Shown: piece after piece, positions 1 to 5,193 of the stretch
Position numbering within the stretch: position 1 is the stretch's first letter
Layout: every line of letters begins with the position of its first letter
Assembly (NCBI GenBank): GCA_902797405.1
Contig: CADBSP010000060.1
Span: 1-6,703, forward strand
Direction of reading: 5' to 3'
Origin: an uncultured Eubacteriales bacterium
GTDB taxonomy: Bacteria; Bacillota; Clostridia; Peptostreptococcales; Anaerovoracaceae
DNA: 6,703 nucleotides
Notes under the pieces: model-generated
What the model was told of the DNA's origin: nothing
The model's input: the letters and a program-made list of their open reading frames with translations, nothing else
Database searches by the model: none
Made by a program: the position numbers and the translations under genes

Positions 1-491
1 AGTTCCTCACGGTATTTGTTCAGTGACCAATTGCAAACAAGTGAATTGAAGTTTGCGGCTTCGGGTCCTAACATACCCATGGAAGCGTACATAATCGGTC
101 CACCGCCGTATTCATATGACAGGTTTTCCACTTCCTCAACATTATAGAAGCTGTTTTCGAAGATATCTCTTATCTTCCCCATGAATCCTTTGGCTGCCTC
201 GTTCTCACCTGTGGATGAAAGTGCAACCAGTTCTTCCTTCTTTGTTAGATTCATCGCTGTATTGGCCAAAAGATGAATCTTGCAATCATTTTCATTTTTC
301 TCAATCCAGAAATCGGCATCAAATGCTCCTGTAATTGCTGCCACCATTCCCACTGTCTCTTCTGTCAAAAGTCTGAGTTTTAATCTTTCGTTTTCATCAA
401 GACCTACATATTCGGAAAACTTTTCAGCTTCTCTAAGGGCTTCTTCTCTGCCTCTTCCTGCAGATCCAACTTTGATAATATCTGTCTGCAT
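1..491 (-). CDS. GHKL/HATPase-like protein, N-terminal part (runs off the window)
   Basis: An open frame of 163 codons starts with ATG at 491 and continues past position 1, so the C-terminus is missing. A GAAAGG ribosome binding site lies at 501-506, 9 nt before the start. The start of the protein (MQTDIIKVGS) is followed by a helical segment and then RLKLRLLTEETVGMV (about residues 36-50), which resembles the N-box helix of GHKL ATPases of the RsbW/anti-sigma type. A later segment (about 81-112, with KKEELVALSSTGEN and KGFMGKIRDIFE) is familiar from uncharacterised Lachnospiraceae proteins of about 200 residues. I do not see a clear DxGxG nucleotide-binding box, so ATP binding or kinase activity is unproven. 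It is preceded by a tandem 11-bp operator and a perfect TATAAT (588-623), so it probably has its own promoter and may be controlled by the SARP-like regulator. The family hint is moderate and the function unknown. Confidence 0.75.
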   Translation of the reverse strand, partial: MQTDIIKVGSAGRGREEALREAEKFSEYVGLDENERLKLRLLTEETVGMVAAITGAFDADFWIEKNENDCKIHLLANTAMNLTKKEELVALSSTGENEAAKGFMGKIRDIFENSFYNVEEVENLSYEYGGGPIMYASMGMLGPEAANFNSLVCNWSLNKYREE

Positions 492-587
492 AATGTTTAT
501 CCTTTCTGTGAAGAACTCTGTCGTTGTAATAGACTTGAATTTATTTTATCACATCTAATTAATAACTACTAATTCAAAATCAAATCT

Positions 588-623
588 ATTATAAAACCCC
601 TTGTCCAACAAATGTCCAACAAA
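588..623 (-). promoter_or_regulatory. Tandem 11-bp operator plus -10 box, site 1
   Basis: Read on the minus strand, 623-602 contains two head-to-tail copies of TTTGTTGGACA. After exactly 8 bp (AGGGGTTT) comes a perfect TATAAT at 588-593. Direct repeats at 11-bp spacing whose proximal copy lies 8 bp from the -10 box are characteristic of SARP and OmpR/PhoB-type winged-helix activators. No good -35 exists at 17 bp: TGGACA in the distal repeat is 19 bp away. That fits an activated promoter. It should drive the gene starting at 491, with transcription beginning near 581. The 22-bp block is identical to site 2 at 5208-5229. Confidence 0.6.
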
Positions 624-633
624 GGGGTTTTTT
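593..633. terminator. Palindromic terminator-like hairpin overlapping the operator
   Basis: A perfect 10-bp stem (593-602 with 622-631; AAAACCCCTT against AAGGGGTTTT) closes a 19-nt loop. The plus-strand 3' side has a run of six T (628-633). In the minus direction it follows the vWA stop codon by about 60 nt and has only four T before ATAATAG. It can therefore serve as the end of the vWA transcript, though the long loop makes it a mediocre terminator. The loop is almost entirely the tandem operator, so terminator and promoter occupy the same DNA. Confidence 0.5.
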
Positions 634-688
634 ATATATATATTTTTTGCTATTTTTTTCTAAACCTAAATGGCGTTTTCCCTTTTAC

Positions 689-1357
689 TTAGCTACGCTT
701 CTTAAAGTCTTCCTTAACGCTATCCAGGATAGATTCTCTAATCGAGCCACAAGCCCTAAGCTCTGTCATGGCTTCTGTTACAGCCATGTAGTTGGTGCTG
801 ATACCGACATCATCATTGTGGAAGCTTGCGGCTCTGCTCGCCCTAATTCCCAGCCTTCCGGCTTCGCTTACAGCATCAATATTGGCACCCAGGAAGATGA
901 ACTCCCATCCATATTTCTCCTGCTGACGCTCAATCATTTCCTTAACCCTTCTATAAGTGTACTCTCTGCTGGCGTTTTCCATGCCGTCCGTTGTGATTAC
1001 AAACAAGGTCTTGGACGGAACGTCCTCTTCACGTGCATATTTGTGTACATTCCCAATGTGGTGAACTGCTCTTCCAATTGCATCCAAAAGCGCGGTGCAT
1101 CCTCTAACAAAGTATTCCTTTTCCGTAAGCTTCTCAACCCTATTGATTGGAACTCTGTCATGGATTACTTCATGATCATTATCGAACAAAACCGTCGACC
1201 AGATGACCTCGCCCTCTTCCTTTTTCTGTTTCTCCAAAGTGGAATTGAATCCGCCAATAGTATCCGCCTCAAGCCCTCCCATGGAGCCACTTCTATCCAG
1301 GATGAAAACAACTTCAACCAATCCATTATTCTTTGTTTCCTTAGCATTCTTCTTCAT
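689..1357 (-). CDS. von Willebrand factor A (vWA) domain protein
   Basis: A 222-residue, probably cytoplasmic protein; there is no signal peptide or membrane segment. A single vWA fold fills most of it. The metal-ion-dependent adhesion site is complete: DRSGS at residues 21-25, T88 in GCTALLDA, and D124 in ITTDGMENAS. It should thus bind a divalent cation and a protein partner. The segment FLGANIDA (155-162) is also typical of short stand-alone bacterial vWA proteins such as the TerY-like group. The start at 1357 is supported by AGGAGG at 1365-1370, 7 nt upstream. It lies 91 nt after the macro-domain gene, separated by a terminator, so it is a neighbour rather than a certain operon member. 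Its ribosome binding site is one arm of a 12-bp inverted repeat (1357-1406). The partner is unknown; a role with the macro-domain protein is inferred only from proximity. Confidence 0.9.
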   Translation of the reverse strand: MKKNAKETKNNGLVEVVFILDRSGSMGGLEADTIGGFNSTLEKQKKEEGEVIWSTVLFDNDHEVIHDRVPINRVEKLTEKEYFVRGCTALLDAIGRAVHHIGNVHKYAREEDVPSKTLFVITTDGMENASREYTYRRVKEMIERQQEKYGWEFIFLGANIDAVSEAGRLGIRASRAASFHNDDVGISTNYMAVTEAMTELRACGSIRESILDSVKEDFKKRS

Positions 1358-1406
1358 ATCCTTACCTCCTCAAATACTTCCTTTGATTTATCCTGAGGTA
1401 AGGATA
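1357..1406 (-). promoter_or_regulatory. Inverted repeat hiding the vWA ribosome binding site
   Basis: TATCCTTACCTC (minus strand, 1406-1395) is perfectly complementary to GAGGTAAGGATA (1368-1357). The second arm contains most of the AGGAGG Shine-Dalgarno sequence and runs into the first base of the ATG. In any mRNA that includes both arms, a 12-bp stem with a 26-nt loop would block initiation. A promoter candidate (-10 at 1387-1392) would start RNA near 1380, after the first arm, and so give translatable mRNA. The structure is seen; the regulatory effect is inferred. Confidence 0.6.
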
Positions 1407-1416
1407 GCAGCTTCAA
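1387..1416 (-). promoter_or_regulatory. Candidate vWA promoter
   Basis: On the minus strand TTGAAG (1416-1411) is followed after 18 bp by GATAAA (1392-1387); each matches its consensus at 4 of 6 positions. It sits between the macro-gene terminator and the vWA start, the only place for a dedicated promoter outside the upstream gene. The predicted start near 1380 falls inside the loop of the inverted repeat. Sequence match alone is weak. Confidence 0.3.
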
Positions 1417-1420
1417 AAAC

Positions 1421-1450
1421 AAAAATGGTCGCCCGGAGGGCGACATTTTT
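1421..1450 (-). terminator. Rho-independent terminator of the thpR-macro transcript
   Basis: GTCGCCC (1428-1434) and GGGCGAC (1438-1444) form a 7-bp GC-rich stem with a 3-nt loop. It is extended by AAAAAT/ATTTTT flanks (1421-1426 with 1445-1450) with one unpaired base at 1427. In the minus direction the stem is followed by T-rich sequence. The macro gene's TAA at 1449-1451 overlaps the base of the stem, so the terminator starts at the stop codon. Confidence 0.85.
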
Positions 1451-2636
1451 AGGCTCCCAGCAAAGGCTGGTCGTAGTCGAATAATATGCAGTTAATTTCC
1501 AAAATGTCGGTAATGTGGTTTTCCAAACAATACTTCATTATGATATCGAATTCATTGCTTCTGGAAAGCGTCATCCCCGCACGCCCGAGAAGATCCAATG
1601 TTTCATCCAGACTTAATTCCAGAGCGATTGCAAAGGCCAAAACCGTTCGTTTGGAAGGGCTATAGTCAACATTGCTCTTTATCTTGGAGAATAGTTTTCT
1701 GTCAATGTTTGCTTTTTTATACACATCCACATCCTTTAATCCCTTGCGATCGATGATGCGGAATAAATGCTCCTGGAATGTTTGACCTTTATTCTTTATC
1801 ATGTCATCGATTGAAATGCCATATGTCATCATTGCTGCCGGTTCAACAGGCGCGGATGACATTTCCTCGAAATCATTGAGGTCAAAGTCAATCTCCATGA
1901 GCTTGGATTCCTCTTGAGCCTCTATGATGTCGTAGAGGGTAAAGTTTTCCTCCGGAGCTTTTGGCGAGAAACTTGGGCGGGTTTCCTCGACCTTCAATTC
2001 TTCTCTTTGTTCCTCTTTTTTTGCTTCTGGTTTAGGTCTAAATAGCTTTTCCCAACGCTCTTTCAAAGGTGCCGATGATTGATTGGAAATGCGATGATCA
2101 TGAGGCACAACCTCATTTTCCGCAATCAATTCCGTGACATCATTAAACAGCTTCCCGGAGAGAACGAAAGCCTCCTTATCGTAGACCACCATGTAGATAG
2201 TCATATCGTTTTCAAAAAGGAAGTTGCTTATCTCTGAAATCGCAATTCTGAGCGCCAGGTCCTTCGGAAACCCGTATGTTCCAGTTGCAATCAAAGGAAA
2301 TGCAACGGACTCGCAGCCATTCTCCTTCGCCAATTCAAGCGAATTCCTGTAGCATGAAGCAACTGTCTCAGCCTCGCCTTGATTTCCATCTATCCATACC
2401 GGTCCCACCGTATGAATAATATATTTGGCATTAAGCTTAAATGCAGGAGTAAGTGCCGCATGACCGGGAGACATCCGTCCTATCTTTGTTCGCTCCGCGA
2501 GCAGTTCCTCCACACCTGCGGCATTATAAATAGCACTATCGACCCCGCGCCCATAAGCAACCTCCGGGTTCGCAGTATTCACAATAGCATCCGCCACTAC
2601 CCTGGTAATATCATTACGAATAATCTCTAAAGGCAT
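1449..2636 (-). CDS. Macro-domain (ADP-ribose-binding) protein fused to a C-terminal HTH-like domain
   Basis: A 395-residue protein. Residues 1-170 form a macro domain: DAIVNTAN (16-23), the substrate loop GRGVDSAI (29-36), IHTVGPVW (74-81) and the phosphate loop FPLIATGTYGFP (113-124). Such domains bind ADP-ribose and many hydrolyse ADP-ribose 1''-phosphate, O-acetyl-ADP-ribose or protein ADP-ribosylation. Asn20, Asn23 and Asp33 are in the expected places, although the usual GGG of the loop is GRG. Residues about 176-270 are a charged, Glu/Lys/Pro-rich linker. Residues about 281-395 are helical, with DVYKKANIDRKLFSKIK and LAFAIALELSLDETLDLL resembling an XRE-like helix-turn-helix bundle, which could bind nucleic acid or protein. 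Translation is coupled to the upstream thpR gene: its GGAGG (2645-2649) lies inside the end of thpR and only 3 nt separate stop and start. The exact substrate cannot be read from sequence. Confidence 0.92.
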   Translation of the reverse strand: MPLEIIRNDITRVVADAIVNTANPEVAYGRGVDSAIYNAAGVEELLAERTKIGRMSPGHAALTPAFKLNAKYIIHTVGPVWIDGNQGEAETVASCYRNSLELAKENGCESVAFPLIATGTYGFPKDLALRIAISEISNFLFENDMTIYMVVYDKEAFVLSGKLFNDVTELIAENEVVPHDHRISNQSSAPLKERWEKLFRPKPEAKKEEQREELKVEETRPSFSPKAPEENFTLYDIIEAQEESKLMEIDFDLNDFEEMSSAPVEPAAMMTYGISIDDMIKNKGQTFQEHLFRIIDRKGLKDVDVYKKANIDRKLFSKIKSNVDYSPSKRTVLAFAIALELSLDETLDLLGRAGMTLSRSNEFDIIMKYCLENHITDILEINCILFDYDQPLLGA

Positions 2637-2639
2637 TAA

Positions 2640-3140
2640 CTATACCTCCGTGTATATCATTCCATTCTTTCCCCTGTCTGACCGCATAAGAGATATGTGA
2701 TCCACAGTCATAGAAACATCGTGGATAATATCCGCGTAGTCATTTGGAGATAAAGGCATCACACTCTCCGGTTTTCTAATCAGCGTCACATGCGGATTAA
2801 ATCTCTTTCTATCGAAGGGAATGTCATTCTCAGCCAGTCTTCTCCTTAGAATTCTGGCGAGAGTCTCCAGCTTATCGCTCTTCTTCATACCTGCCCACCA
2901 AAGATTCCCGAAAGAACCCATGCCATCAAGCGTAATATCAAAAGGAGCAATCCTTATCTCTTCAATAACATCCTTAACAAAATCAGGATCACCATACTCG
3001 CCAATAAAAGCAAGAGTAAGATGCAGATTCTCAGGCTTGGTGAAATTGCCTCTCACTCCCTGCATCTTCATCTTATCCTGCACCTCAATCAGCGCATCCT
3101 TTATTCTTTTATCAAAATTAATTGCAATAAATAGTCGCAT
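2640..3140 (-). CDS. thpR: RNA 2',3'-cyclic phosphodiesterase, 2H/LigT family (ThpR)
   Basis: A 166-residue cytoplasmic enzyme, close to the usual family length. The two signature HxTx motifs of the 2H phosphoesterase fold are intact: HLTL at 40-43 and HVTL at 117-120, giving both catalytic histidines and threonines. The opening MRLFIAINF and the pattern FTKPENLHLTLAFIGE are typical of ThpR/LigT. The family opens 2',3'-cyclic phosphates on RNA to 2'-phosphates; related members open ADP-ribose 1'',2''-cyclic phosphate. ATG at 3140 is the only start that keeps the first beta strand, although its ribosome binding site is weak (AAGTGG at best). A well-spaced promoter lies at 3176-3204. It is the first gene of a two-gene operon with the macro-domain gene, which suggests a shared substrate pathway. 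Confidence 0.92.
   Translation of the reverse strand: MRLFIAINFDKRIKDALIEVQDKMKMQGVRGNFTKPENLHLTLAFIGEYGDPDFVKDVIEEIRIAPFDITLDGMGSFGNLWWAGMKKSDKLETLARILRRRLAENDIPFDRKRFNPHVTLIRKPESVMPLSPNDYADIIHDVSMTVDHISLMRSDRGKNGMIYTEV
2645..2649 (-). promoter_or_regulatory. Ribosome binding site of the macro gene, inside the thpR end
   Basis: GGAGG on the minus strand lies 8 nt before the macro ATG (2636) and within the last codons of thpR, whose TAG is at 2640-2642. This fixes the macro start and indicates translational coupling of the two genes. Confidence 0.85.
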
Positions 3141-3175
3141 TTGACGCCACTTTATAATTTTTTGTTTACTGTTTA

Positions 3176-3204
3176 GTTATATTTATTCTATAACGTTTTT
3201 TCAG
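3176..3204 (-). promoter_or_regulatory. Candidate promoter of the thpR-macro operon
   Basis: On the minus strand CTGAAA (3204-3199) and TATAAC (3181-3176) are separated by 17 bp. They match the -35 and -10 consensus at 4 and 5 of 6 positions. The site lies 35 nt upstream of the thpR start and beyond the terminator at 3254-3282, the expected place. Confidence 0.5.
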
Positions 3205-3253
3205 TTTATGGAAGTGGTAGGAATTCATATGAGTTTATAATTAAACTTTATCA

Positions 3254-3282
3254 AAAACCGGGCAACTAATGTGCCCGGTTTT
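3254..3282. terminator. Terminator downstream of the surface-protein gene
   Basis: An 11-bp perfect stem (3254-3264 with 3272-3282; AAAACCGGGCA arm) closes a 7-nt loop. In the minus direction it is followed by TTTTTGATAAAG. It ends the transcript of the surface-protein gene about 97 nt after that stop codon. The 4 to 5 T tails make it nearly symmetrical, but no plus-strand gene approaches it. Confidence 0.8.
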
Positions 3283-3292
3283 GACTATACGT

Positions 3293-3385
3293 CTATTCAA
3301 TTACTTTATCAATTACTTTGCCACTTAAGGCGTCAATCTGATAAGAATACTTTTGATTATCGTGTATGGTCTCATTGACTATTTC
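3293..3385 (-). pseudogene. Orphan PepSY-like coding remnant
   Basis: Immediately after the surface gene, and overlapping its stop in another frame, 30 codons read without interruption to TAG at 3293-3295. The segment TIHDNQKYSYQIDALSGKV matches the end of a PepSY domain, whose hallmark is Y-x-(Y/V)-x-(I/V)-D-A-x-(S/T)-G-K-(V/I). It has no start codon or ribosome binding site, and upstream the frame runs into the surface gene, where it makes no sense. It is best read as the relic 3' end of a lost PepSY-domain gene. The fragment is short, so chance resemblance is not excluded. Confidence 0.45.
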
Positions 3386-4794
3386 GTGTGGTCGTGTTTT
3401 CTCTGATAAATAATTACAATGATGATTGCTGCAGCGAGTCCTGCGATTGCAACCCAGGTAAGCATATTGTTTTCATCACCTGTCTTAGGCACCTTGGTTG
3501 CGGTTTTGCTTCCGCTATTGGTTGCATCCTTGCTGCCGCTTGTATTATTTGTTTTACTATCGCTCTTATCCGTAATATTTGTATCTGTCTTAGTTGCGTC
3601 CGGTTTAGTCGGCTTTACAGTTTCTTTTTCTGTATCTGTAGGCATGACTTCTTTATCGTCTTCCTTTGCTTCAGGCTCGAATACTGCGATCAAATTAAGT
3701 GGGAATCTTAGCTTAACATTTACGATGCTGTCCTTTGAAAATGTATTTCCGGTGTCTTCATTACGCCATTCCTTGAAGACATAACCTTCATCTGCCTTTG
3801 CTCCAATTACGAAGGAATCCCAGATGCCGAGGAATGCGTTTGTGATATTTGACTGGTACGGATGGTCATCATCCAGTTCAGGTTGCTGACCTTCTTCAAC
3901 GACGTCGATCCTTCCTAATCCTTCTGTATTAACTGTCATCATAGCACGCCAAACACCTGTGAGTTCTACGTCATTTACGATTGGTGTATCAAAGTTAAAC
4001 AGATTTAATGTCATGGTCTCTACATCAAATAGATTATCTATAGTCGGATTCAAAAACCATCCCAGAAAATCTAGACCGCTATTGTTCTTTGGATCCTCAG
4101 GTTTTACAGCCTTCTCACCATGGGCTACTTCCTGTGATTCTACATCTGTTCCGCCATTGGAATTGAAGGTAACCGTATGGGTTTCACTACCCTCTTCCTC
4201 AAATACTGCAAGCAAATTCTTTACGCCCGTTACTTTTACGGTTGTGATGCTATCCTTGGAAAATGTTTCGCCTGAGTCAGCGTCTTTCCATTCCTTGAAT
4301 ACATAGCCCTCATCTGCCTTGGCGCCGATAACAAAGGTATCCCAGATGCCTACTACTGCATTTGTCATATTTGACTGGAACGGATACTCGCCTTCGAGCT
4401 CCGGCTTTTCGCCCTCATTCACAACGTCTATTCTGCCGGATCCTTCGATGTTTACTGTGAGTGTAGCTACCCACACGGCGGTGAGTTCCACATCCTCTGT
4501 AATTGGTGCATCAAAGTCAAATTTATTCGGCATAAAGGTTTCCATATTCACCAAATTGTCGATGGTAGGATTCACAAACCAGCCTAGCAGATTTAAATCG
4601 CCATTCTGCATCTCCTTTGGCTCGACAGCCTTTTCACCCTTTGCTACCGTCTGTGGTTCAACAGAGTTTCCTCCGTTTGAGTTAAATGTTACAGTAAATG
4701 TTTCTTCATCAGCAAACGCAATCATTTGACCAGGCATCATAGCCATAATCATAAGTGCGATAAGAAGAATGCTTAGTACTCTTATCTTCTTCAT
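3379..4794 (-). CDS. Sortase-anchored surface protein with two InlB-like repeat modules
   Basis: A 471-residue exported protein. Residues 1-28 are a signal peptide (KK followed by a hydrophobic core, likely cleaved after AFA). Two copies of a roughly 170-residue module follow (about 34-199 and 207-372). Each begins with TVTFNSNGG and contains LGWF-NPTIDNL, typical of InlB B-repeat (Flg_new-like) domains. Each continues with a second part carrying FVIGAKADEGYVFKEW and ending in AVFE. A Thr/Lys/Ser-rich wall-spanning stretch (about 373-434) leads to the sorting signal VPKTG (435-439), a membrane helix (about 446-463) and the basic tail QRKHDHTK. Val replaces Leu in the LPXTG pattern, a common variant. 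AGGAGGG (4802-4808) supports the start. It begins 84 nt after the 75-residue gene with no visible terminator between, so the two may share a transcript. Its ligand is unknown; adhesion is only a family expectation. Confidence 0.93.
   Translation of the reverse strand: MKKIRVLSILLIALMIMAMMPGQMIAFADEETFTVTFNSNGGNSVEPQTVAKGEKAVEPKEMQNGDLNLLGWFVNPTIDNLVNMETFMPNKFDFDAPITEDVELTAVWVATLTVNIEGSGRIDVVNEGEKPELEGEYPFQSNMTNAVVGIWDTFVIGAKADEGYVFKEWKDADSGETFSKDSITTVKVTGVKNLLAVFEEEGSETHTVTFNSNGGTDVESQEVAHGEKAVKPEDPKNNSGLDFLGWFLNPTIDNLFDVETMTLNLFNFDTPIVNDVELTGVWRAMMTVNTEGLGRIDVVEEGQQPELDDDHPYQSNITNAFLGIWDSFVIGAKADEGYVFKEWRNEDTGNTFSKDSIVNVKLRFPLNLIAVFEPEAKEDDKEVMPTDTEKETVKPTKPDATKTDTNITDKSDSKTNNTSGSKDATNSGSKTATKVPKTGDENNMLTWVAIAGLAAAIIIVIIYQRKHDHTK
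3679..4695 (-). repeat. Internal duplication in the surface-protein gene
   Basis: Two in-frame units of about 0.5 kb (4695-4198 and 4176-3679) encode the same module with a period of 173 residues. Protein blocks such as TVTFNSNGG, GEKAV, NPTIDNL and FVIGAKADEGYVFKEW are shared. The DNA copies have diverged at many third positions, so the duplication is not recent. Confidence 0.85.
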
Positions 4795-4878
4795 TAAAGA
4801 TCCCTCCTAATATTATTTTATATTATTTTCAAAAATTAAGGGTTATAGGACAAAATTAAGAACATCTCTATTCAATTC

Positions 4879-5106
4879 TCAGTTTTTCTGAAATCCATCA
4901 AGTGAGCCATGTTCAACAATCCACATGTATTGTTGCCATTCCGAGTCCTTTAGAAATACCCTGGCCGCAACATATGGAAGGGCCTTCCCACGCTTGGTTC
5001 TCATAATCGCATCGTACTGTTTTTTGTCCATGTGTTCCTGTAAAAATTCTAGTGCCGCATCATCATACACGTGAGATGGGTTACCTCGGTCGTTTGATAA
5101 ATTCAT
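4879..5106 (-). CDS. Small hypothetical protein, 75 residues
   Basis: I do not recognise this protein. It starts at ATG 5106 behind a good GAGGTGG-type ribosome binding site (about 5114-5120) and ends with TGA at 4879. It is soluble, with no signal peptide, membrane helix or cysteine pair. It looks mainly helical, with DAALEFLQEHMDKKQYDAIM (15-34), a basic patch RTKRGK (36-41) and an aromatic region WQQYMW (57-62). It lies between the tandem operator of site 2, which should drive it, and the surface-protein gene 84 nt downstream, with which it may be co-transcribed. Its leader carries an 8-bp hairpin just before the ribosome binding site. The regulatory setting and clean ribosome binding site favour a real gene over a chance frame. 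Confidence 0.7.
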   Translation of the reverse strand: MNLSNDRGNPSHVYDDAALEFLQEHMDKKQYDAIMRTKRGKALPYVAARVFLKDSEWQQYMWIVEHGSLDGFQKN

Positions 5107-5125
5107 TTTTGCTCCACCTCTTTTC

Positions 5126-5154
5126 GCAAAGACTAGTAAAAATCACGTCTTTGC
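5126..5154 (-). promoter_or_regulatory. Leader hairpin before the 75-residue gene
   Basis: GCAAAGAC (5126-5133) and GTCTTTGC (5147-5154) form a perfect 8-bp stem with a 13-nt loop, ending about 6 nt before the ribosome binding site. There is no T-run after it, so it is not a terminator. It could stabilise the mRNA or affect initiation; no known riboswitch is recognised. Confidence 0.5.
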
Positions 5155-5193
5155 ATGACTATAAAAGTCGAAATTAATCTCACTTACAGATGG

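Noticed and set aside
280..558. Plus-strand open frame of 92 codons
   Set aside because: It is antisense to the GHKL-like gene, which shows recognisable protein motifs and a ribosome binding site.
602..623. CRISPR-like repeat
   Set aside because: Only two loci 4.6 kb apart, each a 22-bp tandem; there is no regular repeat-spacer array and no cas gene.
647..1396. 249-codon plus-strand open frame
   Set aside because: It lies opposite the vWA gene, which has a complete metal site and ribosome binding site; the plus-strand translation has no recognisable domain and no good ribosome binding site.
3419..3784. Hydrophobic plus-strand open frame of 121 codons
   Set aside because: It is the antisense of the surface protein's Thr/Ser/Lys-rich region and membrane helix; its apparent hydrophobicity is a complement effect.
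4319..4729. Plus-strand open frame of 136 codons, and a similar one at 3959-4306
   Set aside because: Both are antisense to the two copies of the InlB-like module and resemble each other only because that module is duplicated.
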